From G963666705 sp963666705 (lineage in GTDB: Bacteria > Pseudomonadota > Alphaproteobacteria > CADEGL01): a stretch of DNA of 64,000 nucleotides. The DNA lies in NCBI GenBank assembly GCA_963666705.2, contig CAXXKO010000001.1, positions 248,001 through 312,000 on the forward strand. Direction: 5' to 3'. Shown piece by piece: positions 35,379 to 45,334 of this stretch. Positions within the stretch are counted from its first letter, which is position 1. Each line of letters opens with the position of its first letter. Under the pieces are notes generated by a model. That model worked only from the letters and a program-made list of their open reading frames with translations. It was not told where the DNA came from and made no database searches. The position numbers were made by a program, and so were the translations under genes.

Positions 35379-35756
35379 ATGCCCTTCCCCACGCCTTTGG
35401 TGGCCCCGATCCTCCTCGCGGCAATCCTCCTTGCGGCGATCCTCGATTGGGCGCCCGCGGCCCAAGCCGAGGAAGGCGGCCTGAGCGAGGGCGAGATCGG
35501 ATACGTCCGCCAGATCGGCGCGCTCGCCGGCGCGTCGCGCTTCTGCTACATGGAGTGGCGACCGCTCTACAAGGCGTTCATCCGCACCTGGCGCGAGAGC
35601 GGCCGGCCGGAGACCGACGTGATGGCCGTCAACGACCTTTTCCTCCTAGCGATGCGCGAGGAAGAGCGCCGCCTGCCGCCCGATTTCTGCCCCGGGTCCG
35701 GGCAGGTCCGGCTCGACTACATGATGGAAGAGGCGATGCGTCAGTTCGCCGAGTAA
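35379..35756 (+). CDS. Exported small protein of unknown function
   Basis: The 125-residue protein has a hydrophobic leader (LVAPILLAAILLAAILDWAP) and an AQA-type cleavage site near residue 30. The mature part is acidic, with two cysteines (RFCYMEW and DFCPGSG) that could form a disulfide in the periplasm. It begins 9 bases after trmFO. No family recognised. Confidence 0.65.
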   Translation: MPFPTPLVAPILLAAILLAAILDWAPAAQAEEGGLSEGEIGYVRQIGALAGASRFCYMEWRPLYKAFIRTWRESGRPETDVMAVNDLFLLAMREEERRLPPDFCPGSGQVRLDYMMEEAMRQFAE

Positions 35757-35760
35757 TCCC

Positions 35761-36561
35761 TCAATATCGGGCGAAGGCCGCGTATCGCATCAGGTGCCAC
35801 TGGCGCGCGGGGCCACTCATCTCGATCCCGGCCGCGTAGGGGTCGTGGCCGGCACGGGCGAGGCGGCGAAGATAGCGATCGGCCAGCGGGGCCAGTAGCA
35901 GCGCCGGCAGGGCCGCGCGCGGCACCTCTCGCCGGCGTGCCCGTGCCTTCAGCAAGTGGGCCCGCGCCATGGCGGCGATCGCGGCAACGCTCGCCCTCTC
36001 GTCCGCCGCGCGCACCAGGTAGCGGCGACCGGCGCGGGCGTGGGCGGGGACGGCGCGCAGCAGCCCCGTCAGCGCCCAGGCGATGCCCACATGGCGCCCC
36101 GCCTCACACGCCGCGTCACTGCCGGAGGCACCGAGGATATCGAGCGTCAGGCGCGCCAGCGGGGCGGAGCATGCCTCGGCGTAGCTTTCGAGGGCGCGTT
36201 CGTCTTCCGGCGGCTCGTCCGCGAGGTCGAAGGCCCGGGCGTCGATCAGGGCCTCGAAGGGCGGGCGGGCGAGGCCGTGGCGCCGGATGGCGGCGCCGAG
36301 CGCCGCGACCACCGGTTGGGCCGTCGGGCGGCCCTCGTGAATGGCGGCAATGGCGTCGCGCCACCATTGCAGCCGCATCTCACCGATGAGCGGCTCGCTC
36401 ACCACCTCGCGCGTCCTGGCGACCGCGAGGTTGAAGGCGTAGAGCGCGAACAGATCCTCGCGCCGCGCCGCGGGCGCGAAGAGGGCGGCCAGGTAGCGCT
36501 CGCGATCGCCGCGGCGCACCTCCGCGGCGCAAATCGAGGGCTCACCACTCCCAGCCACCAT
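35761..36561 (-). CDS. Squalene/phytoene-synthase-like protein (NDUFAF6 type)
   Basis: The 266-residue protein has the helical fold pattern of squalene/phytoene synthases: RERYLAALFAPAARREDLFALYAFNLAVARTREVVSEP and RLQWWRDAI, then YAEACSAPLARLTLDILG. The aspartate-rich motifs of catalytic synthases are not seen in canonical form (nearest is DARAFDLADEPPEDE). It therefore resembles the complex-I assembly factor NDUFAF6 branch more than a carotenoid or hopanoid enzyme. I chose ATG 36561; a longer frame to 36639 has no family similarity. Confidence 0.7.
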   Translation of the reverse strand: MVAGSGEPSICAAEVRRGDRERYLAALFAPAARREDLFALYAFNLAVARTREVVSEPLIGEMRLQWWRDAIAAIHEGRPTAQPVVAALGAAIRRHGLARPPFEALIDARAFDLADEPPEDERALESYAEACSAPLARLTLDILGASGSDAACEAGRHVGIAWALTGLLRAVPAHARAGRRYLVRAADERASVAAIAAMARAHLLKARARRREVPRAALPALLLAPLADRYLRRLARAGHDPYAAGIEMSGPARQWHLMRYAAFARY

Positions 36562-36748
36562 GAGGCCGAAACCACCCCTCCCCTTGTCCGCGCGCCGAAT
36601 GCGGCTTACTTTGCTCGGCAATCCGTCACCCGGCGCCATGCACGCGCAACGCTTGGTCTGGTCGACGGATTGTGTCAGGATACATGTGTAACACTAGATG
36701 TTGCGCTGTCATCGTTACATAAGATCAGATCGAGGGGTGGGGAAGGCC

Positions 36749-37354
36749 ATGAGTAATTTGCTTAACAATCTCCAGTCGACGGTCATCGCCGGTTTCGTCC
36801 TCACGGTGATCATGATCATCGTCGCTGGGGTGATCGGCGGCGGCTTCTACGCCTTCGACTTGGCGTGGATCACCTTCCTGTTCCGCTGGGCCCACGTCAT
36901 GAGCGGGGTCATGTGGATCGGCTTGCTGTGGTACTTCAACTTCGTCCAGATCCCGAACATGGGCAAGATTCCGGACGAGCAGAAGCCGGCCATTGGCAAG
37001 GTCATAGCACCAGCGGCGCTGTTCTGGTTCCGCTGGGGTGCGATGTCGACCATCGTCACGGGCCTGATTCTGGCCGCGCTCAACGAGTACCTGGTCTCGG
37101 CCATTCTGCTCGGCCTCGACGGTACCGGCGGCCGTGTGACAGCCATCGGCATCGGCATGTGGCTCGGCGTCATCATGTGGTTCAACGTGTGGTTCGTGAT
37201 CTGGCCCAACCAGAAGAAGGCGCTCGGCATCGTCGAGGCGAGCGCGGACGCCAAGGCGGCGGCCGCGAACACCGCGAAGCTGTTCTCGCGCACGAACACG
37301 CTTCTTTCGATCCCGATGCTCTACGCCATGTCATCGGCCCAGAACCTGTTCTAG
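36749..37354 (+). CDS. PuuD-type (urate hydroxylase N-terminal) membrane protein
   Basis: The 201-residue protein has four to five transmembrane helices and the family blocks WITFLFRWAHVMSGVMWIGLLWYFNFVQ, FWFRWGAMSTIVTG and GMWLGVIMWFNVWFVIWPNQKK, with conserved histidine and tryptophans that may bind heme. It matches the membrane half of PuuD without the cytochrome c domain. The function of this short form is unknown. GGGGTGGGGAAGG precedes ATG 36749. Confidence 0.7.
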   Translation: MSNLLNNLQSTVIAGFVLTVIMIIVAGVIGGGFYAFDLAWITFLFRWAHVMSGVMWIGLLWYFNFVQIPNMGKIPDEQKPAIGKVIAPAALFWFRWGAMSTIVTGLILAALNEYLVSAILLGLDGTGGRVTAIGIGMWLGVIMWFNVWFVIWPNQKKALGIVEASADAKAAAANTAKLFSRTNTLLSIPMLYAMSSAQNLF

Positions 37355-37377
37355 GCCGGCGCGGGCGCGACATGAAC

Positions 37378-37403
37378 GGGGCGGGACCGCCAGGTCCCGC
37401 CCC
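37378..37403 (+). terminator. Terminator after the PuuD-like gene
   Basis: GGGGCGGGACC, loop GCCA, GGTCCCGCCCC: an 11-bp perfect stem 24 bases past the stop codon, followed by CTCTCATT. Confidence 0.75.
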
Positions 37404-37495
37404 CTCTCATTGCGCCGGTCTTTGCACCGGTTTCCGGGTACCGGCGACGATCTCGAAAATAGTGCCTGTCACGTGTGGGCGCCTGGTCCGGGGCC

Positions 37496-37577
37496 GCTGG
37501 TGAAGCGAACGCGACGAGAGAATCCCCTTCTCCCCCCAGGGGAGAGGCCTCGATGGGTTGGATCCGAACCGCTCTAG
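37496..37577. repeat. CTAG-type palindromic repeat, degenerate copy
   Basis: It contains GGTGAAGCGAACGCGACGAG, CCCCTTCTCCCCCCAGGGGAGAGG and GATCCGAACCGCTCTAG. It is a diverged relative of the repeats at 13291, 30540, 60483 and 60721. The CTA at 37574 gives the stop codon of cheY. Confidence 0.5.
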
Positions 37578-37960
37578 AATGGGCCGAGGACGGTCTTGAG
37601 CTTCGACTTGAGGGTGTCGGACGTGTAGGGCTTGACGATGTAGTTCGACACGCCGGCCTTCTTGGCCTCCATGATGTTGCCGACCGAGCTTTCGGTGGTC
37701 ACCAGGATGAAGGGGGTGGCTTTGAGCGTCTCTTCCGAACGCACGTTGCGCAAGAGCTCGATACCGGACATGGCCACCATGTTCCAATCCGAGAGAACGA
37801 GATCGAAGCGCTTGATCCGCATCTTCTGCAGCCCGACATCGCCGTCGTCCGCCTCGGTCACGTTGGTGAACCCCAGCTCGCCCAGCAGAGAGCGATGCAC
37901 CTGCCGCATGAACTTTTGATCGTCCACGACGAGGATGGAAAGATCCTTGTCAACAGCCAT
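37574..37960 (-). CDS. cheY: CheY-like single-domain response regulator
   Basis: The 128-residue receiver has the acidic pair in ILVVDDQKFMR (residues 13-14), the phospho-acceptor D58 in VLSDWNM, TTE and the conserved lysine in YIVKPYT. It most likely switches flagellar rotation after phosphorylation by CheA. Before the IS island entered, it would have lain just downstream of cckA on the same strand. The stop codon is within a palindromic repeat. Confidence 0.88.
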   Translation of the reverse strand: MAVDKDLSILVVDDQKFMRQVHRSLLGELGFTNVTEADDGDVGLQKMRIKRFDLVLSDWNMVAMSGIELLRNVRSEETLKATPFILVTTESSVGNIMEAKKAGVSNYIVKPYTSDTLKSKLKTVLGPF

Positions 37961-38215
37961 ATCCAGCCTCCGTCACAGCGCAACTCCCTTGTGTTCGGAT
38001 CGTCATACGATGTTGGAATATCTTATAGAGCCCTTTGCTTAATAAACTTCTAATACCATCCACTAGTGTCCGGTTAATAGTCGAATAGATTCAATTGGTT
38101 AGCATGGGGGTGGATTGGTGTTGTGGTTTCTGGATTTGTAAGCAATTGAAGGAGCGGTGTTTTTTCGAAGACGGTGAGGCTGAGGACCTGGAGGATTGTG
38201 TAGAGGCTGGCGTTG

Positions 38216-39607
38216 GAGCTATGGCCAGAAGTTGGTGACGGCGTGAAGGGTTAAGGTGGCGTATCGTGGGGGTGATTGAGCCTCCACTTCTCCAGCAAAG
38301 GAGTGATACGCCGTGACCGACAATAACGTTTTGAAGCTTTCCCAGCCATCGACGTTTTCCGATCCGTTGACCGAGGTGCTGCGCAACGGCGCCCGTTCCC
38401 TTTTGGCCCAAGCGGTCGAGGCCGAGGTGGCCGCGTTCCTCGGGAGCCACGCCGAGGAGCGCACCGATGAAGGCCGCCAACGGCTGGTGCGCCACGGTCA
38501 TCTGCCGGAACGCGAGATCATGACCGGCATCGGCCCGGTCGCGGTTCGCGGGCCACGGGTCCGCGACCGCACGGGGCTGGGCGCCGATCGCATCCGCTTC
38601 TCCTCGGCGCTGCTGCCGCCTTATGCGCGGCGCTCGAAGAGCCTCGAGGTCCTGATCCCCATCCTCTACCTCAAGGGCATCTCCACCGGCGACTTCACCG
38701 AGGCGCTGGCGGCCTTACTCGGGCCGGACGCCGGCGGCCTCTCGGCCTCGTCCATCGCGCGGCTCACCGAAGTCTGGGCGGGGGAGCACGCACACTGGCT
38801 GAAGCGGGATCTGTCGGCCCGGCGCTACGTCTACTTCTGGGCCGACGGCATCCACGTGCAGGCCCGGCTCGAGGACGACGCGCAATGCCTGTTGGTCATC
38901 ATCGGCGCGACGCCCGAGGGCAAGAAGGAACTCGTCGGCCTCATCGACGGCGTGCGCGAGAGCACCCAATCATGGCGCGAGCTGCTGCTCGACCTCAAGC
39001 GGCGCGGGCTCGCGATGGGGCCTGAACTCGCGGTCGCCGACGGCGCGCTCGGCTTCTGGAAGGCGATCGAGGAAGTGTGGTCCCGGACGCGCGGCCAGCG
39101 CTGTTGGGTGCACAAGACCGCGAACGTCTTGAACAAGCTGCCCAAGAGCCAGCAATCGAAGGCAAAGCGTGCTCTCCAGGACATCTGGATGGCCGAGACC
39201 AGGAGCGACGCAGACAACGCCTTCGACACCTTCATCGAGACCTACGCCGTCAAATACGAAAAGGCGGCTGCATGCCTGGCCAAGGATCGCGAAACGCTGC
39301 TGGCGTTCTACGACTTTCCCGCCGAGCATTGGAAGCACCTGCGGACAACCAACCCCATCGAAAGCACATTCGCCACCGTGCGACACCGTACCGTGCGATC
39401 CAAGGGATGCCTCTCCAACAAGACGGCGCTCGCCATGGTCTTCAAGCTCACCCAGGGGGCACAAAACAGTTGGCGCCGCCTCGACGGACACAACCAGTTG
39501 CCCAAGCTGATCGTCGGTGTAAAGTTCATCGACGGCATCGAAGCCGTCAGGCAACAACCGCAAGCCGCCGCCTGACCCATACCGTCACCAAGATTCAGCC
39601 ATAGCTC
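38216..39607 (+). mobile_element. IS256-family insertion sequence A
   Basis: Inverted ends start GAGCTATGGC and share TTGGTGACGG further in. The 9-mer CTGGCGTTG is duplicated at 38207-38215 and 39608-39616. It sits in the 3' part of the IS4-A transposase gene. Length is 1392 bp. Confidence 0.92.
38313..39575 (+). CDS. IS256-family transposase (element A)
   Basis: The 420-residue Mutator-type transposase has VYFWADGIHVQARL, LAVADGALGFWKAIEEVW, QRCWVHKTANVLNKLP and the C-terminal TTNPIESTFATVRHRT, the blocks that hold the DDE residues of the family. GTG 38313 follows AAAGGAG at a suitable distance. The frame is intact, so it may still be active. It is only distantly related to element B at 54485. 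Confidence 0.93.
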   Translation: MTDNNVLKLSQPSTFSDPLTEVLRNGARSLLAQAVEAEVAAFLGSHAEERTDEGRQRLVRHGHLPEREIMTGIGPVAVRGPRVRDRTGLGADRIRFSSALLPPYARRSKSLEVLIPILYLKGISTGDFTEALAALLGPDAGGLSASSIARLTEVWAGEHAHWLKRDLSARRYVYFWADGIHVQARLEDDAQCLLVIIGATPEGKKELVGLIDGVRESTQSWRELLLDLKRRGLAMGPELAVADGALGFWKAIEEVWSRTRGQRCWVHKTANVLNKLPKSQQSKAKRALQDIWMAETRSDADNAFDTFIETYAVKYEKAAACLAKDRETLLAFYDFPAEHWKHLRTTNPIESTFATVRHRTVRSKGCLSNKTALAMVFKLTQGAQNSWRRLDGHNQLPKLIVGVKFIDGIEAVRQQPQAAA

Positions 39608-40687
39608 CTGGCGTTGATAGCCAAGCGCTTCTTGACGATGGCGATCAACACATAGACGGAGACGGCGATCCAGATCTGGGATTTGACGGCGTTCTCGGAG
39701 GTGCCGTAGAAGCGCTTGATGCGCAGGTGCTGCTTGATCCATTTGAAGAACAGCTCGACCTGCCAGCGGCATTTGTAGAGCTGGGCGATGGTCAGCGCCG
39801 GCAGGGTGAAGTTGTTGGTCAGGAAGGTGAAGGCCTTGCCGCTCTCGGGGTCGCGGTATCGGACGCGGCGGAGCCTGTCCGGGTAGTCGGTGGCGGTGTG
39901 CTGGCCGGCGGTGCGGATGGTCTGGTCGCAGCGCAGGCCGGTGGTCTTGTCGATTGCGCGGGACGCGATCCTGCGGAACTGGAACTTGGCCCGTGCCCGG
40001 ACGACGAAGAAGGCGGCGCCCTGGCTCAGGCGATGGAGGCGGGCGAAATGGATGTATCCGCGGTCCAGGACGTAGAAGGCGCCGGGCTCGGGGACCAGCT
40101 CGTCGAGCACCCTCACGTCGTGCCATCGGCCGTCGCTGATATGGATGAAAGTTGGGATATTGCCGCGCAGATCCAAGAGGGTGTGGAGCTTGATGGCGGC
40201 CTTGGTGCGCTGGAACGGGGCCCAGGGGAAGACCGCGAGGCAGAGGTCGATGGTGGTCGAGTCGAGGGCATAGACGGTGTGGTCGAGCTCGAGGCCGAAG
40301 CTGTCTTGGGCATAGAGCGGCCGGGCGATGCGGATCAGCGCCTGGGCGAAGTCGGCATGGATGCGCCAGTCGCGCCTCTCGTTGGCGTCGGCCAAGGTGG
40401 CGCGGGCGACGCGCCCGCGGATGCCCATGTGGTAGAGCTTGGTGTGCTGGGCGCGCAGGCAGGCCTCGATGTCGCGCAGGCTCTCGCGATAGGTCAGCTG
40501 CGCGAAGGCCATGCACAGATACCGATCGAGGCAGGAGAAGCTTCGCAGCCTGCGATCGCCGCCGTAGCGGTGGACGCAACGGCGCAAGCTGTGCACGGGC
40601 AGATGGTCGATCACCTGGGCGAAAACGATCTTGCCTGCATACATGAGCCATGCTCCTGACCGGGAAGGCAGGAGCATGTCTGGCTTA

Positions 40688-41762
40688 CGTCCCTATCCGG
40701 TTAATGCAGGTAGCGACCGAGTGTTCTTTATATGTTCGCTCTAAGGGTGTACTGTTCCCGCCTCTGAGGATTGGTCGGGAGACAGGGCATGAGCGGCTTG
40801 TTGACGTTCCAAGAGCGCTACCGAGACGAGGAATCGTGCATCCTGGCCTTGGCGGATCGACGCTGGCCGTCTGGGTTTGCGTGCGCCCGCTGCGGGCGCC
40901 GGCGGGGCTATCGGCACAAGGCGCGGGCGCGCGTCTTCGAATGCGCGGCTTGCGGTCGTCAAGAGTCGGTGACGGCGGGAACCATCTTCCACCGCACCCG
41001 CACACCGTTGCCCAAATGGTTCCTGGCGGCGTGGTTGATGGGGCGGGACAAGCGCGGGGTCTCGGCCCTGTTCCTGGCGCGCGAGCTGGGGCTTCGCTAT
41101 GAGACCGCATGGCTGATGGCTCACAAGCTGCGCCATGGCTTGGCGGAGCGGCCGGATGCGTTGCTGGACGGCATGGTCGAGGTCGATGAGAGCTACTACG
41201 GCGGGCGCGGCAAGCCCGAGAGCCGGGGCCGCGGGATGGCCAATGCCAACAAGAGCCTGCTCGTGCTGGCGGTGGAGAAGGTGGCGGTGGCGCCGGGCAA
41301 GGGGGTCGAGGCCAGCGGCTTCGTCGCCGGCCGGGCGCGGCTTGCCATCCTGCCCCGGGCCAATGCCGAGCAGCTCGGCGGCTTCGTGCGGGCCGCCGTG
41401 ACGCCGGGCGCGCGCCTGCTGACCGACGATTTCAAGGGCTATGCCGGGCTCGGCGCCGTCTACCGGCACCAGCCCACCGTCCAAGGCCAAGGCAAGAACG
41501 CCGAGACGCAGATGCCGATCATCCACGTCCTGTTCAGCAACCTCAAGACCTGGCTCAACGGCACCTACCATGGCGTCAGCGCCAAGCACTTGCCGCGCTA
41601 TGGCCGGGAATGGGCCTATCGCTTCAACCGCCGCCGGCGGATCGACGACCTCGGCGACTTCGTCCTGAGCCGCGCCATGGCCCGGCCAACCATCACATAC
41701 CGCCAGTTGATCCACGGCTTGCAACCCCAGGGCGCACGACCTGCCTTAACCGGATAGGGACG
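40688..41762 (+). mobile_element. IS1595-family insertion sequence, copy 2
   Basis: The 1075-bp element is bounded by CGTCCCTATCCGGTTAA and its complement, and flanked by CTGGCTTA at 40680-40687 and 41763-41770 (perfect 8-bp target duplication). It lies upstream of the IS4-A transposase start. It is inverted relative to copy 1 at 3958-5032. Confidence 0.95.
40789..41757 (+). CDS. IS1595-family transposase (copy 2)
   Basis: The 322-residue transposase is nearly identical to copy 1: zinc ribbon CARCGRRRGY/CAACGRQ, then VDESYYGGRGK and the remaining DDE region. Visible substitutions are GRRRG for GHRRG and EASG for EGSG. Where copy 1 has a TAG this one has CAG, adding GARPALTG. ATG 40789 follows GGGAGACAGGGC. 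Confidence 0.92.
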   Translation: MSGLLTFQERYRDEESCILALADRRWPSGFACARCGRRRGYRHKARARVFECAACGRQESVTAGTIFHRTRTPLPKWFLAAWLMGRDKRGVSALFLARELGLRYETAWLMAHKLRHGLAERPDALLDGMVEVDESYYGGRGKPESRGRGMANANKSLLVLAVEKVAVAPGKGVEASGFVAGRARLAILPRANAEQLGGFVRAAVTPGARLLTDDFKGYAGLGAVYRHQPTVQGQGKNAETQMPIIHVLFSNLKTWLNGTYHGVSAKHLPRYGREWAYRFNRRRRIDDLGDFVLSRAMARPTITYRQLIHGLQPQGARPALTG

Positions 41763-42648
41763 CTGGCTTAACACCGGGAGTTCAAGTCGGTGACACGCGA
41801 ATATCCCGAAAGAACGTTTAACCACAACCCACTAACCGGAAAACCGCCGCAGTTAACCGGACACTAGTGAATACCATCGGGCATTGAATGAGACTCGTTT
41901 AGGGGATTCCCAATCGGTCAAAAGTCTGAATCAATGAGGCGAACGGCTTTGGAGGTTCGCCATGAGCAGAGCGGTTTCGTTACGCGCGGATTTTGATGGT
42001 CCGCGTTTGCGTCGATTGGCCAAGGCATCGAAGGATGCGGGCCAGAGCCGGCGTCTTCTTGCGCTGGCGGTGATCTACGATGGGGGCCGGCGTACGGACG
42101 CGGCTCGGCTCGGCGATGTCGGGCTTCAAGTCATCCGCGACTGGGTTCTTCGGTTCAACGCCAAAGGGCCGGATGGTCTGATTGACGGCAAGGCGACGGG
42201 CAAGCCGCGCAAGCTCGACGATGCGCAACGCCAGGCTCTTGCCCGGCTCGTCGAGGACGGGCCGATCCCGGCGATCCACGGCGTTGTGCGCTGGCGCCGG
42301 AAGGACTTGGCGCTTTGGATATTCGAGGAGTTTGGCATCTCGCTTGAGGAGTCGAGCGTAGGCCGCGAGCTGCGGGCGCTGGGGTTCAGCAAGATATCGG
42401 CGCGGCCGCGGCACAAGGGGCAGAACGAGTTCGCGGTCGAGGATTTTAAACCGACATTCCCCATATACCATCCAAATTCGTGGAAATCGTACCACTTTCC
42501 CACCGCCAAGGGAACTGTATCCCCTATGCAGCCATCCGATGGCATGATTTTGGTAATCGGCCCGCGCTTGGAAGGCCACTCGGTCATTTTTCTCGCCATC
42601 CAGACACACCTCTCCTGTCGCTTTCTCCTCGCCGTCGATTCCCTCGGC

Positions 42649-43998
42649 CTACGCCGGAGCGGGTCTTCGTCGCAGATCATCAATCAAGCTCAGGATTTTC
42701 CGGAACAGGTCCCTCGGCACCGCCACCTCAGCCAATTGGAACGTAACGTAGCGGCCATGTCGGACAACCTTGGCCCCGATCTTCACCAGCTTGTCGCGCA
42801 ACGTCGTCATCGACCAGTGCTCCACCTCCTTCGGCAAAGCCAGTGTCCTCATGAAGTTGCCCAGATTGTAGGCCAGGGCGTGAAGCTGGAGCCGAACGGC
42901 ATTGTTGCGGAACTTGCGACATGACAGACGGGTCCAGTTGATGGCGTTCTTGCCTTCCTTGATGTGCTGCTCCGCCGTGCCACGGTGATTATAGAACGCC
43001 ACCACCCGCTTGGTAGGGCGCGACAGATTAGTGACGATGAAACCGACGCGAGGAACCAGCTCGCCGGGGTGCCACTCCACTTTGGCCACGACACGGCGCT
43101 TCTTGTTCCACGATCCGGCCTGATAGCTGAAGCTGGCGTGGAAACGGCGAACATGGTCGGGCGGGCGACCGACAGGTCGCGTAAGCAGATGGGCAATGTT
43201 CCGCTGGAGAATCGCGTTCGCTTTGAGGCGGATGACGTAGAGTAATCCCTCGGCTTCGAGATATTCGTATATCTCCGGTGAGGCGAAGGCGGCATCGCCA
43301 CGAAAATACAGCCGCACCTTCCTTTCCTTATAGCGCATCACCACCGGCTCCAGAACATTCCGCCATCCGTCGGCACTGTGAACATTACCGGGGCGCAGGG
43401 AACATCTCTCCAAGTCGCCGAACTGGTTGAACAGGAATAGCGGATGGTAGCAGGTACAGCCGAAGTGACCATTGTACGCTGTTCCCTCTTGTTCGCCATG
43501 GGTCGGGCTGACGCTGCTGTCCATGTCGAGAATGATCATCTTCGGCGGATGGCGGTCATGAACCTTGTCGATCCACACCCCGTTCATGTCGACCAAGGCT
43601 TCAACGTTCTCGTCGGTGGCCAATAGCTCCGTCTCGAAGCGTCCCATCTGGCTGGTGGAAGCGGCCTGTCTTTCGATGGCCTTGCCGCCAACAATCCAGC
43701 GCATGGCGGGATCGCGTCCCAGACGGTCGGCGTCGTTCACATCGTCATAGCCGCCAAGGCGCCCGAAAACGGACTGGCGAAACTGACCCGTCTTGCCGTG
43801 CCATCCGTTCTTGCCGGTACGGCTATCCTGGAAAACACCCTCGGCCATCTCAGTCAGGCCGAGGGCATCGTCAAGCTCCCGGTAGGCGAGCAACCCGGCG
43901 TCAGAAGTAATCTTGGAACCATGGAATTCAAGCTTCAAGCGACGGTCAAAATCGACCCGTAAACTGTCCCGTTTCGATTCACCCATCGGGTGTCCCAT
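42649..43998 (-). CDS. IS1380-family transposase
   Basis: The 449-residue DDE transposase has KITSDAGLLAYRELDDALGL near the start, the first aspartate in MIILDMDSSVSPTHGEQEG, RLYFRGDAAFASPEIYEYLE, and AFYNHRGTAEQHIKEGKNAI with the catalytic Glu. The frame is complete. The start may be ATG 43998 or the fifth residue (MGESKRD). Confidence 0.92.
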   Translation of the reverse strand: MGHPMGESKRDSLRVDFDRRLKLEFHGSKITSDAGLLAYRELDDALGLTEMAEGVFQDSRTGKNGWHGKTGQFRQSVFGRLGGYDDVNDADRLGRDPAMRWIVGGKAIERQAASTSQMGRFETELLATDENVEALVDMNGVWIDKVHDRHPPKMIILDMDSSVSPTHGEQEGTAYNGHFGCTCYHPLFLFNQFGDLERCSLRPGNVHSADGWRNVLEPVVMRYKERKVRLYFRGDAAFASPEIYEYLEAEGLLYVIRLKANAILQRNIAHLLTRPVGRPPDHVRRFHASFSYQAGSWNKKRRVVAKVEWHPGELVPRVGFIVTNLSRPTKRVVAFYNHRGTAEQHIKEGKNAINWTRLSCRKFRNNAVRLQLHALAYNLGNFMRTLALPKEVEHWSMTTLRDKLVKIGAKVVRHGRYVTFQLAEVAVPRDLFRKILSLIDDLRRRPAPA

Positions 43999-44092
43999 AC
44001 CTGCTGCTCCATCAATGCATCAACATATTGATTCTTATAGCAGAATTCCCATCACGGGGCATGGAATATCGAGTTCACTTGGGAAATGGGGG

Positions 44093-45334
44093 CACTGCTG
44101 TCCGGTTAACTGAGCGGTGCTGGCTTTGAGAGCCAGGATTTCTGCGGGGTTTGAGCGAAAATGCATGGCGTCGATTTGAATTGGATGGAGCACTTTTCGG
44201 GTTTCTCCGAACTCATGAACACCGGCAAGACCCTGTTCGCTCAGCTCATGACTTCCTGCCATGGACTACTTTCACGCGGATCGTCGACCGGTATGGCGGC
44301 GATCACCGGGTCCGGACGCTTTCCTGCGCCGAGCAATACCGGTCCATGGCCTTCGCCCAGCTGACCTACCGGGAAAGCCTGCGCGACATCGAGACCTGCC
44401 TCTCGGTCCACGCATCGAAACTCTAACGGGCTTCCGCCAGCCGGTCCGGCGCTCGACGCTGGCCGATGCCATCGAAAGGCGCGACTGGCGTATCCATGCG
44501 GCGTTGGCCCAGCGGCTCATCACCCAGGCGAGGACGCTGTACGTCGACGAAGAACTGGGGTTGGACCTGACCAATACCGTCTACGCCCTGGACTCGACGA
44601 CCATCGCTCTGTGCCTGTCGCTTTCCGTGGGCGCACTTCCGCACCACCAAGGCGGCGGTGAAGATGCACACGCTGCTCGACCTGCGGGGCAACATTCCGA
44701 GTTTTATCCACATCTCGGATGGCAAGCTGCACGACGTTCATGCCCTCGATATGCTCTTGAGCCATCTACGTCGTGGATCGTGGACGTCGACTTTGCCCGC
44801 CTTTCGGCCGGGGCCTTCTTGTCACGCGTGCCAAGTCGAACATCGATGCTCATCGCGTCTATTCGGCGCCGACGGATCGCTCGACCGGCATCATTTGCGA
44901 CCAGACCATCTCCCTGGACGGCTTCTACACCCGTCAGGATTACCCCGAACTTCTGCGGCGCATCCGCTTCAAGGACCCCGAGTCCGGCAAGACGCTGGTC
45001 TTCATCACCAACAACTTCTCGCTTCCGGCCGCCACCATCTGCGCGCTCTACAAAAGCCGCTGGCAGGTGGAACTCTTCTTCAAGTGGGCAAGCAATCTTC
45101 GGATCAAGCAGTTCTACACGTGGAGAACGCGGTGAAGACGCAGATCTGGATTGCCGTCTAGGTCTACGTCTTCGTCGCCATCGTCAAGAAGCGCCTCGAC
45201 CTGGACGCCTCGCTCTACACTTTGTTCGATCCTCTCGCTGGCCAATCAAGCACTTGCGGGAGACGAAAACAGATGCAATGCTTCGCAAATAACCAACCAA
45301 TTGAATTCATTCGATTTTTAACCGGACACTAGTG
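44093..45334 (+). mobile_element. IS4-family element B
   Basis: Left end CACTGCTGTCCGGTTAA and right end the complement of CACTAGTGTCCGGTTAA, two mismatches in 17, the same ends as element A. The 9-mer AAATGGGGG is duplicated at 44084-44092 and 45335-45343. It inserted into the right terminus of IS1380. Confidence 0.92.
44215..45321 (+). pseudogene. Degenerate IS4-family transposase (element B)
   Basis: It starts MNTGKTLFAQLM and then changes frame several times: FLPWTTFTRIVDRYGGDHRVRTL, then GFRQPVRRSTLADAIERRDW and YALDSTTIALCLSL, then KMHTLLDLRGNIPSFIHISDG, then LYKSRWQVELFFKWASNLRIK. The end reads NQLNSFDF before TAA at 45319-45321. At least four frameshifts and one in-frame TAG make it inactive. 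It would depend on element A-type transposase for movement. Confidence 0.9.

Larger units (their letters stand above)
38074..40644 (-). pseudogene. IS4-family transposase split by IS256
   Basis: The N-terminal part at 39617-40644 begins MYAGKIVFAQVIDHLPVHSL (DUF4372-type start) and contains FAQLTYRESLRDIEACLRAQ, the DDE-type YALDSTTIDLCLAVFPWA and FYVLDRGYIHFARL, and LYKCRWQVELFFKWIKQHLR. The frame breaks after RLAINA at the IS256 insertion. The missing C-terminus reads on at 38074-38215 as SLYTILQVLSLTVFEKTPLL...NQLNLFDY. Removing IS256 and one 9-base repeat restores a complete gene. Confidence 0.9.
38061..41869 (-). mobile_element. IS4-family element A, interrupted by IS256 and IS1595
   Basis: The ends are CACTAGTGTCCGGTTAA and its perfect inverted complement (17 bases). 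The flanking 9-mer AATACCATC is present at 38052-38060 and 41870-41878, the target duplication. Inside it lie an IS256 element (38216-39607) and an IS1595 element (40688-41762), each with its own duplication. It inserted across the left edge of IS630 copy 2: the right-hand AATACCATC includes the first five bases of that element. Confidence 0.93.

Noticed and set aside
35761..36561. Phytoene or hopanoid biosynthesis gene
   Set aside because: The catalytic aspartate motifs are not present in canonical form, and no carotenoid or hopanoid genes are nearby; the NDUFAF6-like branch fits better.
44093..45334. IS4-B as an active insertion sequence
   Set aside because: Its transposase frame is broken at several positions and contains an in-frame stop, although its ends and target duplication are good.
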